A DNA stretch of 64,000 nt from Propioniciclava coleopterorum (GCF_011393335.1 NZ_CP049865.1:992001-1056000), one strand, 5' to 3'. Positions 40,088-50,678 are shown, counted from the stretch's first letter. Numbers and translations are program-made. Notes: generated by a model not told the origin, from the sequence alone.

Positions 40088-40647
40088 CGGCCCGCCGCCA
40101 CGTCGTCGACCAGGCCGGTGACGGTGGCCTCGGTCACCTCGCCGAGCACGCGCGCCGCGACCTTCCCCTGGGCGTCCACCACGATGGTGGAGGGGATGGC
40201 GCTGGGCGGCAGCTGGGTGCCGAACTTGAGCAGTTCGCGCCCGTCGGGGTCGTGGACGCTGGGGTAGGTGATGCCGAACGCGCGGACGAACGCCTGCGCG
40301 GGCGCCTGGTCGAGGTCGCGGGTGTTGATGCCGACGAACTGCGCCGTGCCGCGCGTCTTCTCGGCGGCCGCCTCGAGCGCGGGCGCCTCCTTGCGGCAGG
40401 GGGCGCACCACGAACCCCACACGTTGTAGACGATCACCTGCCCGGCGTGCCGCGCCGAGTCGAAGTCGCCACCGCCCAGGAGCTGCCCCGTGATCCGGGG
40501 GGCGGGGACGCGCTGGTCGAGCGGCACGATGGTCAGGGAGCCGTCACCGCCCACGAAGCCGCCCTGCGCGGCGGGCGCGGTGCCGCAGCCCGTCAGGAGC
40601 ACCGTGAGGGAGGCCGCGACCGCGGCCGAGATTCGCCGAGCCGTCAC
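40084..40647 (-). CDS. TlpA/ResA-like thioredoxin lipoprotein
   Basis: A 187-residue lipoprotein: signal ending LLTGC (Cys21) and a thioredoxin domain with the WCAPC active site in NVWGSWCAPCRKEAPALE (about residues 77-94) and the cis-Pro in LPPSAIPSTIVVDAQG. It receives electrons from CcdA and reduces apocytochrome c cysteines outside the membrane. Lies 4 bp after the phosphatase gene and overlaps ccdA. Confidence 0.92.
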   Translation of the reverse strand: MTARRISAAVAASLTVLLTGCGTAPAAQGGFVGGDGSLTIVPLDQRVPAPRITGQLLGGGDFDSARHAGQVIVYNVWGSWCAPCRKEAPALEAAAEKTRGTAQFVGINTRDLDQAPAQAFVRAFGITYPSVHDPDGRELLKFGTQLPPSAIPSTIVVDAQGKVAARVLGEVTEATVTGLVDDVAAGR

Positions 40648-40651
40648 GCCA

Positions 40652-41302
40652 TCACATCCCCGGCCGGAAGATCTTCTTCTTGGCGGGGTACAGGTCGGCC
40701 GCCGGCTCGGAATACTCGACGCCGGTGACCCGGCCGTCGATCAGGTGGAAGCTCGTCACCGACGCCAGGCGGCACTCCCGGGTCGCCGGGTTGTGCACGA
40801 AGCTGCGGCCCTCGGCGTCCAGGCGCGCGATGTAGATCGGCAGCTGGTGGGCGACGATGAGGGCCTGGGATCCCTGCGGGACCGACGCCGCGGCGTCCGC
40901 GATCGCGGCGCGCATCCGCTGGGCGATCTGCGGGTAGGGCTCGCCCCAGGACGGGCGCAGCGGGTTCCGCAGGTGGATCAGGTTCTTGGGCAGCAGCAGC
41001 CGCTGGTTGAAGCGGCCGAACGCCTGGCCCTCGAGGATGTTGGCGGCCTCGATGACGCGGGCGTCCTCGACGATGCCGAGATCGGGATGGGCGGCCGCGA
41101 TGGGCGCCAGGGTCTCCTTGGCCCGCTGCAGCGGCGACACCCGCAGGTGCTGGAGCGGGACGTCCGCGAAGTGCTCCCCCAGCCGCTCCGCCATGCGATG
41201 CCCGAGTTCGCTCAACCCGTACCCGTCGAGCCGTCCGTAGAGGATGTGCTCGGGGTTGTCGACCTGCCCGTGACGGCAGACATGGACGATGGTCGGCTGC
41301 AT
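40652..41302 (-). CDS. Histidine phosphatase family protein (phosphoglycerate mutase-like)
   Basis: A 216-residue protein with the catalytic RHG in TIVHVCRHGQVDNPEHILYG (about residues 10-12), second-site SPLQRAKET and the distal His in LIVAHQLPIY. Ends in a basic tail AKKKIF. In many actinobacteria this gene lies between hemL or glutaredoxin-type genes and the cytochrome c module (for example Rv0525 before Rv0526-ccdA), as here, but its substrate is not known. The 4-bp gap to tlpA supports a single operon. Confidence 0.88.
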   Translation of the reverse strand: MQPTIVHVCRHGQVDNPEHILYGRLDGYGLSELGHRMAERLGEHFADVPLQHLRVSPLQRAKETLAPIAAAHPDLGIVEDARVIEAANILEGQAFGRFNQRLLLPKNLIHLRNPLRPSWGEPYPQIAQRMRAAIADAAASVPQGSQALIVAHQLPIYIARLDAEGRSFVHNPATRECRLASVTSFHLIDGRVTGVEYSEPAADLYPAKKKIFRPGM

Positions 41303-41320
41303 GTGGCTAAGGATAGGCGC

Positions 41321-41584
41321 TCAGGAAAGCGCTGCGACGAGGCGATCACGGTCGACGAACCACAGCGAATGCTGCTCGCCGTCGACGAAGGTCACCGGCA
41401 CGTGGTCGGTGTAACGAGCCTGCAGCTCGGGGTCGGTGTCGACGTCCACCGCGGACCAGGCGATGTCGCGCTGCGCGCAGACCTCGCCGATGGTCACCAC
41501 GGCGTCGTCACACAAATGGCACCCCTGACGCACCAGGACCACCACACGGTCGCCCGGGAACGTCATCGGGGTGCCGACGCTCAC
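41321..41584 (-). CDS. Glutaredoxin-like thiol-disulfide protein
   Basis: An 87-residue thioredoxin-fold protein with the redox motif CHLC at residues 22-25 ([16 protein letters not shown]) and the cis-Pro/Gly pair [12 protein letters not shown]. This is the actinobacterial glutaredoxin-family DUF836 type, presumably cytoplasmic and linked to mycothiol. The GTG at 41584 overlaps the bS22 stop by GTGA. Confidence 0.85.
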   Translation of the reverse strand: MSVGTPMTFPGDRVVVLVRQGCHLCDDAVVTIGEVCAQRDIAWSAVDVDTDPELQARYTDHVPVTFVDGEQHSLWFVDRDRLVAALS

Positions 41585-41682
41585 TTACCGGCGCGGCGGC
41601 GCTGGATACGCGTCTTCTTCAGCAGCTTGCGGTGCTTCTTCTTCGCCATCCGCTTGCGACGCTTCTTGATGACCGAACCCAC
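41581..41682 (-). CDS. bS22-like/AURKAIP1-COX24 domain mini-protein of the small ribosomal subunit
   Basis: A 33-residue, highly basic protein: it begins [20 protein letters not shown] and ends [10 protein letters not shown]. This matches the actinobacterial AURKAIP1/COX24-domain protein, shown in mycobacterial ribosome structures to be a small-subunit protein (bS22). It starts at GTG 41682 with GAGGAG upstream. It is too short for standard gene calling and easily missed. Overlap with the glutaredoxin gene couples the two. Confidence 0.92.
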   Translation of the reverse strand: MGSVIKKRRKRMAKKKHRKLLKKTRIQRRRAGK

Positions 41683-41814
41683 GTGTGACTCCTCAGGCGC
41701 CGGTTGCCCGGCTCGAATGAATGGTGACGGCCCGCCGCGGAAAACGGCCAGCCAAGAACGGAATCCTACGCGCTCCGACCCGGCAGCACCAAGCCGGAGC
41801 CACCGGTGGACGCC

Positions 41815-43650
<1,836 letters not shown>

Positions 43651-43724
43651 CTACCGGCGCCGACAGCGGGGCCATCCTGCGCCCCACCCGGCGGGATGGT
43701 TCGCCGGGGCTGGGCCCGCCGGCG

Positions 43725-44597
43725 TCAGAACCAGTCGGTGTAGGGGGCGACCAGGGCGTAGCCGATGAAGCTGACCAGGTCGAGGATCACGTGGGCGACC
43801 ACGAGCGGCATGACGCGCCCCCACCGCTTGTAGAGGTAGCCGAAGACCAGGCCCATCACCACGTTGCCGAGGAAGCCGCCGAAGCCCTGGTAGAGGTGGT
43901 AGGCGCCGCGGATCAGCGCGCTGATGACGATCCCCACCCACGGCCTGATCCGGAGCTGGTCGAAGCGCGCGAACAGGAAGCCGAGCATGACGACCTCCTC
44001 CAGCACGCCGTTCATGACCGCATAGCCGACGAGCACCGGGATGGTCCACCAGTTCTCGGCGAGGTTGGCCGGGGAGACGTTGGTGTTGATCCCCAGCTGC
44101 CGGGCGGCGAAGTAGAACGCCAGCCCGGGGATGCCGATGAGGGCGGCCGCCCCGAACCCGCGGGCCAGGTCGAACCCCGGACGCCGCAGGTCGAACCCGA
44201 TCCGTCCCCGGTCGCCCGACAGCCACAGCAGGTACAGCGCGATCCCGACCGGGACGAGCGGGAACCCGATGCCGGCCAACTGGTAGGACAGGTCGAGCCA
44301 GCTGCGGTCGGGGGTCACCGAGTTGTTGATGGTCGTCGTCTGCTGGTTGAGCGGGACGTCGCGCGTCATCTTCTCGATGATGGACAGGATCGAGTAGATC
44401 GCCGACTGCCCCAGCGAGACGCCCAGCACCAGCAGGATCTCGACCCGGGGCCGGAAGCGGGCGCGGTCGGTCGGCGCGACATCGGTGGGCGCGACATCGG
44501 TGGGCGCGACGTCGGTGGGCGCGGCGTCGGTCGGCGCGACATCGGTCGGCGCGGCGTCGGGCTGGGGGGACGCGGGCGCCGCAGGCTCCTCGCTCAC
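43725..44597 (-). CDS. CPBP (CAAX-protease-like) membrane protein with variable N-terminal repeats
   Basis: A 290-residue protein. The cytosolic N-terminus holds a Pro-Thr-Asp-Val-Ala repeat (about residues 15-48), followed by seven or eight helices. The CPBP core reads [19 protein letters not shown] (motif EExxxR with Leu at the Arg place), [15 protein letters not shown] (His) and [13 protein letters not shown] (His). Members are intramembrane glutamate proteases; loss of the motif Arg leaves activity uncertain. GTG 44597 overlaps the TIM-barrel gene stop by GTGA. Confidence 0.8.
   Translation of the reverse strand: MSEEPAAPASPQPDAAPTDVAPTDAAPTDVAPTDVAPTDVAPTDRARFRPRVEILLVLGVSLGQSAIYSILSIIEKMTRDVPLNQQTTTINNSVTPDRSWLDLSYQLAGIGFPLVPVGIALYLLWLSGDRGRIGFDLRRPGFDLARGFGAAALIGIPGLAFYFAARQLGINTNVSPANLAENWWTIPVLVGYAVMNGVLEEVVMLGFLFARFDQLRIRPWVGIVISALIRGAYHLYQGFGGFLGNVVMGLVFGYLYKRWGRVMPLVVAHVILDLVSFIGYALVAPYTDWF
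44468..44561 (-). repeat. 15-bp tandem repeats in the CPBP gene
   Basis: About six copies of a 15-bp unit (TCGGTGGGCGCGACA and variants on the plus strand) encoding [10 protein letters not shown] on the minus strand. Units differ by one or two bases. Being in frame, gains or losses lengthen the cytosolic tail without breaking the gene. Confidence 0.8.
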
Positions 44598-45439
44598 CGG
44601 TTCGCGGGGACGGCGAGGTGCTCGCGCGTCCACTCCAGGGTGCGGGCCAGCGCCGCCTCGCGCGAGGACCGCGAGGTCATGCCGCGGGTGTTGACCTCCA
44701 GGACGATGTGGCCGGCGAAACCGCGCTCCACCAGGGTGGACAGCACGCGCGCGGCGTCCTGATCGCCCTCCCCGGGGAACAGGTGGCTGTCGCCGATCGA
44801 GCCGTCGCCGTCGGTCAGGTGGACGTGCGCGAGCCGCTCGCCCCACGCGTCGATGAGGTCGAGCGAGCGCTGCCGGGAGGTGGCTGCGTGCGACAGGTCG
44901 AGCGTGAGGTGGTCGTAGTCGCGGTCGGTGGGATCCCAGCCCGGCGAGTAGGCCCGCACCTCGGAGGTGCGGGGGCCGCGCCAGGGGAACATGTTCTCCA
45001 CCGCGAACGTGATGCCGGTGGTGCGCTCCAGCCGCCGGATGCCCTCGACGAAGCCCTGGGCGTAGGAGCGCTGCCAGCGGAACGGCGGGTGCACGACGAC
45101 GCAGTCGGCCCCCAGTCGGTGCGCCGCCAGCGCCGAGCGCTCCAGCTTCTCCCACGGGTCGTTGCCCCAGGTCCCTTGGGTGACCAGCAGGGTGGGGGCG
45201 TGCACCGAGACCACCGGGATGTCGTGGTACTCGCGGAGTTGGACCAGGGCGTCCACGTCGCGGCTGACCGGGTCGATGCCGACCATCACCTCGACGCCGT
45301 CGTACCCGAGGCGTCCGGCCAACTCGAAGCAACTCGCCGTGCTCTCGGGGTAGACCGAGGACGTCGAGAGCCCCACCAGGGGCCGCCGGGCGGCCTGTGC
45401 GCCCGGCCAAGCAGGTTGCGCGCTCACGTCCGCCAGCAT
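44594..45439 (-). CDS. Sugar phosphate isomerase/epimerase-like TIM-barrel protein
   Basis: A 281-residue TIM barrel of the AP-endonuclease-2/xylose isomerase-like superfamily. Strand-end motifs: [60 protein letters not shown] (metal Glu), [11 protein letters not shown] (Asp/His), [11 protein letters not shown] and [10 protein letters not shown]. These Glu, His and Asp are the usual divalent-metal ligands. The substrate is unknown; related proteins act on keto-sugars or inositol derivatives. Coupled to the CPBP gene by GTGA. Start is uncertain; the 20 residues before [11 protein letters not shown] may not all be translated. Confidence 0.85.
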   Translation of the reverse strand: MLADVSAQPAWPGAQAARRPLVGLSTSSVYPESTASCFELAGRLGYDGVEVMVGIDPVSRDVDALVQLREYHDIPVVSVHAPTLLVTQGTWGNDPWEKLERSALAAHRLGADCVVVHPPFRWQRSYAQGFVEGIRRLERTTGITFAVENMFPWRGPRTSEVRAYSPGWDPTDRDYDHLTLDLSHAATSRQRSLDLIDAWGERLAHVHLTDGDGSIGDSHLFPGEGDQDAARVLSTLVERGFAGHIVLEVNTRGMTSRSSREAALARTLEWTREHLAVPANR

Positions 45440-45554
45440 AGGACCCCCGGGTCACGCGCCCGCGGCTGAAGATGTCTCCAGACCGTGATACCGCGTTCCA
45501 CTATGGGGATGCCGCCGATTGGCATCTTGAACGGGCGATGGGTTTGAATGAACC

Positions 45555-46193
45555 ATGCGTTTGTCGAACCTCACCTTCGCCGCCGGTCCCGACGGCCTCG
45601 CACCGGCGGTCGCGCGCCTGGAGGAAGCGCTGGGTGTGAACTTCCGCGACGGCGGCTTCCATCCCCGCTTCGGCACCCGCAACAACATCCTGACGGTGGC
45701 CGACGGCCGCTACCTCGAAGTGGTGGAGGTGCTGGAGCACCCGGCCGCCGAGAAGGCCGTGTTCGGCCAGGCGGTCCGAGCCCGCTCCGAGCTGGGCGGC
45801 GGCTGGCTCGCCTGGGTCCTGGAGGTCGAGGACATGGCGCCGCTGGAGGACCGGCTGGAGCGCAAGGCCGTCCACGGCTCGCGACAGTTCCCCGACGGCC
45901 GGCGCCTCGAGTGGGACCAGATCGGCATCAAGGGCCTGCTGGCCGACCCGCAACTCCCGTTCTTCGTGCGCTGGACCAGCGAGGAGGACGTCCGCCCGTC
46001 CGCGCTGGCACCCGCCGACGTCGAGATCCTCGAGGTCCGGCTGTCCGGATCCCCCGAGCGCGTCTCGGAGTGGATCGGCCAGGACCTCGGCCCGGTCTTC
46101 GACGGCGTCGCCCTCACCTTCGACGCCCCCAACGGCCACCCCGGCATCGAGTCGGTCACCTTCCGCTGCCCCAACGGCCTGGTCACCATCTGA
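45555..46193 (+). CDS. Glyoxalase-like (VOC-type) domain protein
   Basis: A 212-residue protein of the glyoxalase-like-3 family: RLSNLTFAAGPDGLAPAVARLEEALGVNFRDGGFHPRFGTRNNILTV at the N-terminus with conserved HPRFGTRN and Glu in YLEVVEVLEHP. The second half repeats the beta-alpha-beta plan (VEILEVRLSGSPERVSEWIGQDLGPV). Such proteins bind a metal or a small ligand; no substrate is known. It lies alone on the plus strand and ends at a strong hairpin terminator. Confidence 0.8.
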   Translation: MRLSNLTFAAGPDGLAPAVARLEEALGVNFRDGGFHPRFGTRNNILTVADGRYLEVVEVLEHPAAEKAVFGQAVRARSELGGGWLAWVLEVEDMAPLEDRLERKAVHGSRQFPDGRRLEWDQIGIKGLLADPQLPFFVRWTSEEDVRPSALAPADVEILEVRLSGSPERVSEWIGQDLGPVFDGVALTFDAPNGHPGIESVTFRCPNGLVTI

Positions 46194-46205
46194 GCCGTAC
46201 GGTTT

Positions 46206-46245
46206 CGCAGCGCCCCGGGAACGCCTCGCGTCCCGGGGCGCTGCG
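46206..46245 (+). terminator. Strong hairpin after the glyoxalase-like gene
   Basis: A perfect 15-bp GC-rich stem (46206-46220 with 46231-46245) around a 10-base loop, 13 bp after the stop. There is no U-tract, as is common for terminators in high-GC actinobacteria. It separates this gene from radA. Confidence 0.8.
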
Positions 46246-46310
46246 CGTCCGGACCCGGCCGGCGCCGGCTCGGCGCGGGACTGTCGGACGGGCCGCGTAG
46301 GGTCTTGCCC

Positions 46311-47708
46311 ATGGCACGGAGCACCACGACCCATCGCTGCAGCGAGTGCGGCTGGACGACCACCCGCTGGGTCGGCCGCTGCGGGCAATGCCAGGCGTGG
46401 GGCAGCCTCGCGGAGGCGTCCTCGGCGGCGCCCACCCGGTCGACGTCCTCGACGCGGCCCTCGCAGCCGGCGCAGCCGATCACCCAGGTCAACGCGCAGC
46501 ACGCCCGCGGCATCAAGACCGGCATCGGCGAGCTCGACCGCGTGCTCGGCGACGGGCTGGTGCCGGGCGCCGTCGTGCTGCTGGGCGGCGAGCCGGGCGT
46601 GGGCAAGTCCACCCTGCTGCTGGAGGCGGCCGCGCGCTGGGCGTCCCAGGGCCGCCGCACCCTGTACGTGACGGCCGAGGAGTCGGCGGCGCAGGTCCGC
46701 TCCCGGGCCGACCGCACCACCGCGCTGCACGACGAGCTCTATCTGGCCGCCGAGTCCGACCTCGGCGTGATCCTGGGCCACATCGAGGACCTCTCCCCCA
46801 CCCTGCTGGTCCTGGACTCGGTGCAGACGGTGCAGGCCGCGGGCACCGACGGCGTGGCGGGCGGGGTGTCGCAGGTGCGCGAGGTCACCAACGCCCTGGT
46901 GCGCACGGCGAAGCGGCGCGGGATGGCGGTGCTCATCATCGGGCACGTCACCAAGGACGGGGCGCTGGCGGGGCCGCGCACCCTGGAGCACCTCGTCGAC
47001 GTCGTGCTGGCCTTCGAGGGCGAGCGGCACGGCGCGTTCCGCATGGTTCGGGCTTCGAAGAACCGCTACGGGCCGGCCGACGAGGTCGGTTGCTTCGAGA
47101 TGACCGAGTCGGGCATCCGCGAGGTGCCCGACCCCTCGGGGCTGTTCACGTCCGGCCGCGGCCCCACGCCGGGCACCTGCGTCACGGTCAGCCTGGAGGG
47201 GCGGCGTCCGCTCGTCGCCGAGGTGCAGGCGTTGGTCGTGCCCACCAGCCTCACCCAGCCGCGCCGCGTGACCCACGGCCTCGACATGAGCCGCGTCACG
47301 ATGACGCTGGCCGTGCTGCAGCGCCGCGCCAAGCACAAGCTGCACACCCGGGACGTGTACGCGTCCACGGTCGGCGGCGTTCGCCTGTCGGATCCCTCGG
47401 CCGACCTCGCGCTCGCGATCGCCGTCGCCTCCGCCATGCGCGACGACGAGCCGCGCGGCCGCATGGTCGCGATCGGCGAGGTGGGGCTGTCGGGCGAGGT
47501 CCGCCGCGTCCCCGCGCTGGGGCGGCGGCTCGCCGAAGCCGCCCGGCTCGGGTTCGAGCGCGCGATCGTCCCCGCGGGCTCGGGCAAGGACGCCGTGGCG
47601 GCGGGTCTGGCCGTGGTGGAGGTCCTCACCCTGGAGGACGCCCTGGCCGCCGCCTTCGGACCGCCCCGGACCAACGTGGTGCCGATCGACGGCCGCGAGC
47701 TCGCCTAG
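46311..47708 (+). CDS. radA: DNA repair protein RadA
   Basis: A 465-residue RecA-like ATPase that promotes branch migration during recombination. N-terminal four-Cys zinc finger CSECGWTTTRWVGRCGQC; ATPase with [18 protein letters not shown] (Walker A, about residues 88-105), TLLVLDSVQTVQA (Walker B) and the RadA-specific KNRYG loop in RASKNRYGPADEVG; C-terminal Lon-like domain (GGVRLSDPSADLALAIAVASA). ATG 46311 chosen; an in-frame TTG at 46305 adds only two residues. First of the radA-disA-mutY group. Confidence 0.96.
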   Translation: MARSTTTHRCSECGWTTTRWVGRCGQCQAWGSLAEASSAAPTRSTSSTRPSQPAQPITQVNAQHARGIKTGIGELDRVLGDGLVPGAVVLLGGEPGVGKSTLLLEAAARWASQGRRTLYVTAEESAAQVRSRADRTTALHDELYLAAESDLGVILGHIEDLSPTLLVLDSVQTVQAAGTDGVAGGVSQVREVTNALVRTAKRRGMAVLIIGHVTKDGALAGPRTLEHLVDVVLAFEGERHGAFRMVRASKNRYGPADEVGCFEMTESGIREVPDPSGLFTSGRGPTPGTCVTVSLEGRRPLVAEVQALVVPTSLTQPRRVTHGLDMSRVTMTLAVLQRRAKHKLHTRDVYASTVGGVRLSDPSADLALAIAVASAMRDDEPRGRMVAIGEVGLSGEVRRVPALGRRLAEAARLGFERAIVPAGSGKDAVAAGLAVVEVLTLEDALAAAFGPPRTNVVPIDGRELA

Positions 47709-47747
47709 ACTCGTGGTGAGGACACAACGACGCCGGGGAGGTGACGC

Positions 47748-48788
47748 GTGAGCATCGGCAGGCTGCCAGAGCAGATCATCGCGCTGGCCCCCGGAACCCC
47801 GCTGCGCGACGGCCTGGATCGGATCCTGGCCGGGCACACCGGCGCGCTGGTGGTGCTGGGCAGCAACGCCGAACTGGAGGCGATCTCCACGGGCGGCTTC
47901 GCCATCGACGTCCCGTTCAGTGCGCCCGCGCTGCGCGAGCTGGCCAAGATGGACGGGGCGATCGTGCTGAGCGAGGACGGCGAGCGCATCCTCGCCGCGG
48001 CCGTCCACCTCTCGCCCGCGGCGTCTCTGCCGACGGGCGAGACCGGCACCCGGCACCGCACCGCCGAGCGGGTGGCGCGCCAGGTGGGGCTGCCCACGGT
48101 CACCGTGTCGGCGTCCATGTCGACGATCTCGCTGTTCACCGGCGGCCCGCGGGTCGTCGTGCCGCGCTCCGACGAGCTGGTGGCCCGCGCCGCGCAGGCG
48201 CTGGCGGGCATCGGCGTCCACCGGGAGCGGCTCACCGCGTCCCTGGCCCGCCTCACCGACCTGGAGGTCCACGACGCGGTCACCCTGCGCGACCTGGCCC
48301 ACGTCGGGCAGCGGTTCGAGATGACGAACCGGCTCGCCGACGAGGCGTCCACCTACGTGGCGGCGCTCGGCGTCGACGGCCGGCTGCCCGCGCTGCAGTT
48401 GCGCGACCTGATCGACGACCTGACGCCGCTGGGCTCGCTCGTCCAGCGCGACTACGTCCCCGACGATGCCGAGGCCATGCCGTTCAGCGGCCTGACCCGG
48501 CTCGACGATCAGGAGCTGTTCGACATCGTCCTGGTCGGCCGCGCGCTGGGGTTCGGCTCGGACCTGCACCTGGACTCCCCCATCCGGCCGCGCGGCCTGC
48601 GCCAGCTCGCCGCCGTCCCGCGGCTGGCCGCCGGGGTCAGCGCCCGGCTCGTCGGCGCGTTCGGCGACCTGCCCGGCATCGCGGCCGCGTCCCACGCGGA
48701 CCTGATGGCCGTGGACGGCCTGACCGAGCCCGCCGCCCGCACGCTGCGCGACACGCTGGCGCACCTGGGCGCCCACACCGCCGACTAG
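47748..48788 (+). CDS. disA: Diadenylate cyclase DisA (c-di-AMP synthase, DNA-integrity scanner)
   Basis: A 346-residue protein that makes the second messenger c-di-AMP from two ATP and slows when bound to branched DNA. DAC domain motifs KMDGAIVLSEDG (DGA) and GTRHRTAERVARQ (RHR) are intact (about residues 67-78 and 100-112), followed by the helical spine and the C-terminal HhH DNA-binding domain (AFGDLPGIAAASHADLMAVDGLTEPAARTLRDTL). GTG 47748 has a perfect GGGGAGGTGA upstream. TAGACT at 47705-47710, overlapping the radA stop, could be a -10 giving disA its own start. Stop overlaps the mutY GTG. Confidence 0.96.
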   Translation: MSIGRLPEQIIALAPGTPLRDGLDRILAGHTGALVVLGSNAELEAISTGGFAIDVPFSAPALRELAKMDGAIVLSEDGERILAAAVHLSPAASLPTGETGTRHRTAERVARQVGLPTVTVSASMSTISLFTGGPRVVVPRSDELVARAAQALAGIGVHRERLTASLARLTDLEVHDAVTLRDLAHVGQRFEMTNRLADEASTYVAALGVDGRLPALQLRDLIDDLTPLGSLVQRDYVPDDAEAMPFSGLTRLDDQELFDIVLVGRALGFGSDLHLDSPIRPRGLRQLAAVPRLAAGVSARLVGAFGDLPGIAAASHADLMAVDGLTEPAARTLRDTLAHLGAHTAD

Positions 48789-49741
48789 TGCCGCCCCCAC
48801 GCCCCGCCGGCACGGAGACGCCCCCGGCTTCCGCCCGCGGCGACCAGCCCCGGCCGGTCGCAGGTGCCGGCGTCCGCACCCGCATCGTCGGCCGGGTCAA
48901 CGCGTGGTTCGCCCTGCACGCCCGGCCGCTGCCCTGGCGCGAACCCTCCGCCGGCCCGTGGGGGGTGATGGTCAGCGAGTTCATGCTGCAGCAGACCCCG
49001 GTGGCGCGCGTGCTCCCCGTGTGGACGGCCTGGCTGGAGCGCTGGCCGACCCCCAGTGCACTGGCAGCGGAGGAACCGGGCGAGGCGGTCCGCGCGTGGG
49101 GTCGGCTCGGCTACCCGCGGCGCGCCCAACGGCTGCATGCGGCGGCGACCGCGATCCGCGACCACCACGGCGGCGACGTGCCCGCCGACCACGCCGCCCT
49201 GCTGGCCCTGCCCGGGGTCGGTGAGTACACCGCCGCCGCCGTGGCGTCCTTCGGGTTCGGGCAGCGCCACGCCGTCCTCGACACCAACGTGCGCCGCGTG
49301 CTGGCGCGGCTCGAGGGCGGCGTCGAGTTCCCCGCCGACCACCTCACCCGGGCCGAACGCGACCGCGCCGCGGCCTGGCTGCCCGACGACGACCTCGCAG
49401 CCGCGACCTGGGCGGCGGCGTCCATGGAACTGGGAGCGCTGGTGTGCACCGCGACGAACCCGGACTGCGGCGCGTGCCCCGTCCGCCGCGACTGCGCGTG
49501 GCTGGCCGCCGGACGCCCCGCGCACGCCGGGCCCCCGCGCCGCGGGCAGGCCTACGCGGGGACCGACCGGCAGTGCCGCGGCGTCCTGCTGGGCGTGCTG
49601 CGGGAGGCGTCCGGCCCGGTCGCGGCGGACGACGTGCTGGCGGCCTGGCCCGTCGACCCCTCCCAGGCGTCCCGGGCCCTGGACAGCCTGCTCACCGACG
49701 CCCTCGTGCGCCGCCTCCCCGACGGCTCGCTGACGCTCTAG
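48788..49741 (+). CDS. mutY: A/G-specific adenine glycosylase MutY
   Basis: A 317-residue base-excision repair enzyme that removes A opposite 8-oxo-G. Catalytic and HhH motifs: MVSEFMLQQTPVARVLPVW (catalytic Glu), LPGVGEYTAAAVASFGFG (HhH-GPD) and VLDTNVRRVLARL (Asp). The 4Fe-4S ligands are CTATNPDCGACPVRRDC (spacing C-6-C-2-C-5-C). The C-terminal NUDIX domain of E. coli MutY is missing, as usual in actinobacteria. Starts at GTG 48788 overlapping the disA stop; the first 30 Pro-rich residues are unlike the family, so the true start may be internal. Confidence 0.93.
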   Translation: MPPPRPAGTETPPASARGDQPRPVAGAGVRTRIVGRVNAWFALHARPLPWREPSAGPWGVMVSEFMLQQTPVARVLPVWTAWLERWPTPSALAAEEPGEAVRAWGRLGYPRRAQRLHAAATAIRDHHGGDVPADHAALLALPGVGEYTAAAVASFGFGQRHAVLDTNVRRVLARLEGGVEFPADHLTRAERDRAAAWLPDDDLAAATWAAASMELGALVCTATNPDCGACPVRRDCAWLAAGRPAHAGPPRRGQAYAGTDRQCRGVLLGVLREASGPVAADDVLAAWPVDPSQASRALDSLLTDALVRRLPDGSLTL

Positions 49742-49793
49742 TCCCGGGGTCGCCCTTCCCGGGCGCCGACCCCGCAGACGCCCCCTTTCGCGC

Positions 49794-49823
49794 CAGTCGC
49801 CCCCGTTCCAAAGGGGGCAACTG
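49794..49823. repeat. Hairpin of repeat block 1
   Basis: Stem of 11 bp (49794-49804 with 49813-49823) and an 8-base loop. It has one mismatch, a C facing A, at the fifth pair, unlike the two perfect copies. It follows mutY by 52 bp and may also end its transcript. Confidence 0.75.
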
Positions 49824-50070
49824 ACGCCAAAGCGGGCCACTCGTCCCAAACGCGGGCGGCTCGTCGCAAACGCGGGCGGCTCGTCGCAAACGCGGGCGGC
49901 TCGTCGCAAACGCGGGCGGCTCGTCGCGGACGGGGGCGGCTCATCGCAACTGCGGGCGGATCGTAGCAGGCGGGGGGCGACTCGTCGCAAACGCGGGCGA
50001 CTCGACGCAAGAGGGGGCGCCGGCGCTGGGCTCGGTTCAGCACCGGGCACCCAGACGCCCCCGTCCGCGT

Positions 50071-50100
50071 CAGTTGCCCCCGTTGCAAAGGGGGCAACTG
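50071..50100. repeat. Hairpin of repeat block 2
   Basis: Perfect 11-bp stem (CAGTTGCCCCC with GGGGGCAACTG) around the loop GTTGCAAA. Identical to the block 3 hairpin. Confidence 0.85.
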
Positions 50101-50294
50101 ACACCAAAGCGGGCCACTCGTCCCAAACGCGGGCGACTCGTTGCGGACGCGGGCGGCTCGTCGCAAGAGGGGGCGGCCCGTCCCAAACGCGGGCGACTCG
50201 TCGCGGATGCGGGCGACTCGACGCAAGAGGGAGCGCCGGCGCCCGCCTCGGTTCCGCACCGGGCACGCCAGAACCCAGACGCCTCCGTCCGCGC

Positions 50295-50324
50295 CAGTTG
50301 CCCCCGTTGCAAAGGGGGCAACTG
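50295..50324. repeat. Hairpin of repeat block 3
   Basis: Identical to the block 2 hairpin, 224 bp downstream of it. The loop GTTGCAAA and stem are unchanged while the 20-bp units around vary, suggesting the hairpin is the part held under selection or copied most recently. Confidence 0.85.
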
Positions 50325-50646
50325 ACACCAAAGCGGGCCACTCGTCCCAAACGCGGGCGACTCGTCGTGGACGGGGGGCGCCTCGTCGCAAGAGGGGGCG
50401 GCCCATCCCAAACGCGGGCGACTCGTCGCGGACGCGGGCGACTCGTCGCGGACGCGGGCGACTCGTCGCAAGAGGGAGCGTCTCGTCGCGGACGCGGGCG
50501 GCTCGTCCCAAACGGGGGCGGCTCGTTGCGGACGGGGGCGGCTCGTTGCGGACGGGGGCGACTCGTCGCAAACGCGGGCGGCCTTCGCAACAGAAGGTGA
50601 TGCCGGGCGCGTCCGGTGCACCTCACCGACGCGTCCGGACGCGGAA

Positions 50647-50678
50647 CGCCCCCGGCGTCCGGGTGGACGCCGGGGGCG
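50647..50678 (-). terminator. Terminator hairpin of clpC
   Basis: Perfect 14-bp stem (50647-50660 with 50665-50678) and a 4-base loop, 15 bp beyond the repaired clpC stop at 50694. The stem is almost all G and C, with no U-tract. Confidence 0.75.

Larger units (their letters stand above)
49794..50581. repeat. Three-block array of 27 20-bp tandem repeats, each block led by a hairpin
   Basis: The unit is CTCGTCGCRRACGCGGGCGR. Block 1 (49840-50020) has 9 units, block 2 (50117-50236) has 6, block 3 (50341-50581) has 12. Every block is preceded by a 30-bp hairpin and the same 16-17 bp bridge (ending AAAGCGGGCCA), and its first unit is the CTCGTCCCAAA variant. Blocks 1 and 2 end in the same variant (CTCGACGCAAGAGGG) and are followed by similar spacers containing GCACCGGGCAC and CCAGACGCC. 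So the higher-order unit is hairpin + bridge + n repeats + spacer. 20 is not a multiple of 3 and open frames here are repeat-driven, so it is non-coding. It fills the 952-bp gap between convergent mutY and clpC; no unit lies elsewhere in the window. Confidence 0.92.

Noticed and set aside
46311-49741. radA-disA-mutY as a new DNA-repair/second-messenger island
   Set aside because: This order is common in actinobacteria.
48788-49741. Truncated MutY
   Set aside because: Absence of the C-terminal NUDIX domain is usual in this phylum.
49840-50581. CRISPR array
   Set aside because: The 20-mers are contiguous, with no unique spacers, and no cas gene is present.
48785-50626. Open frame of 613 codons through the repeat array, with recurring ATSRPRPRRVAR-type peptide
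   Set aside because: The 20-bp period is not a multiple of three and every frame is open because the repeat lacks stops. There is no start with a ribosome site, and it also runs antisense into mutY.
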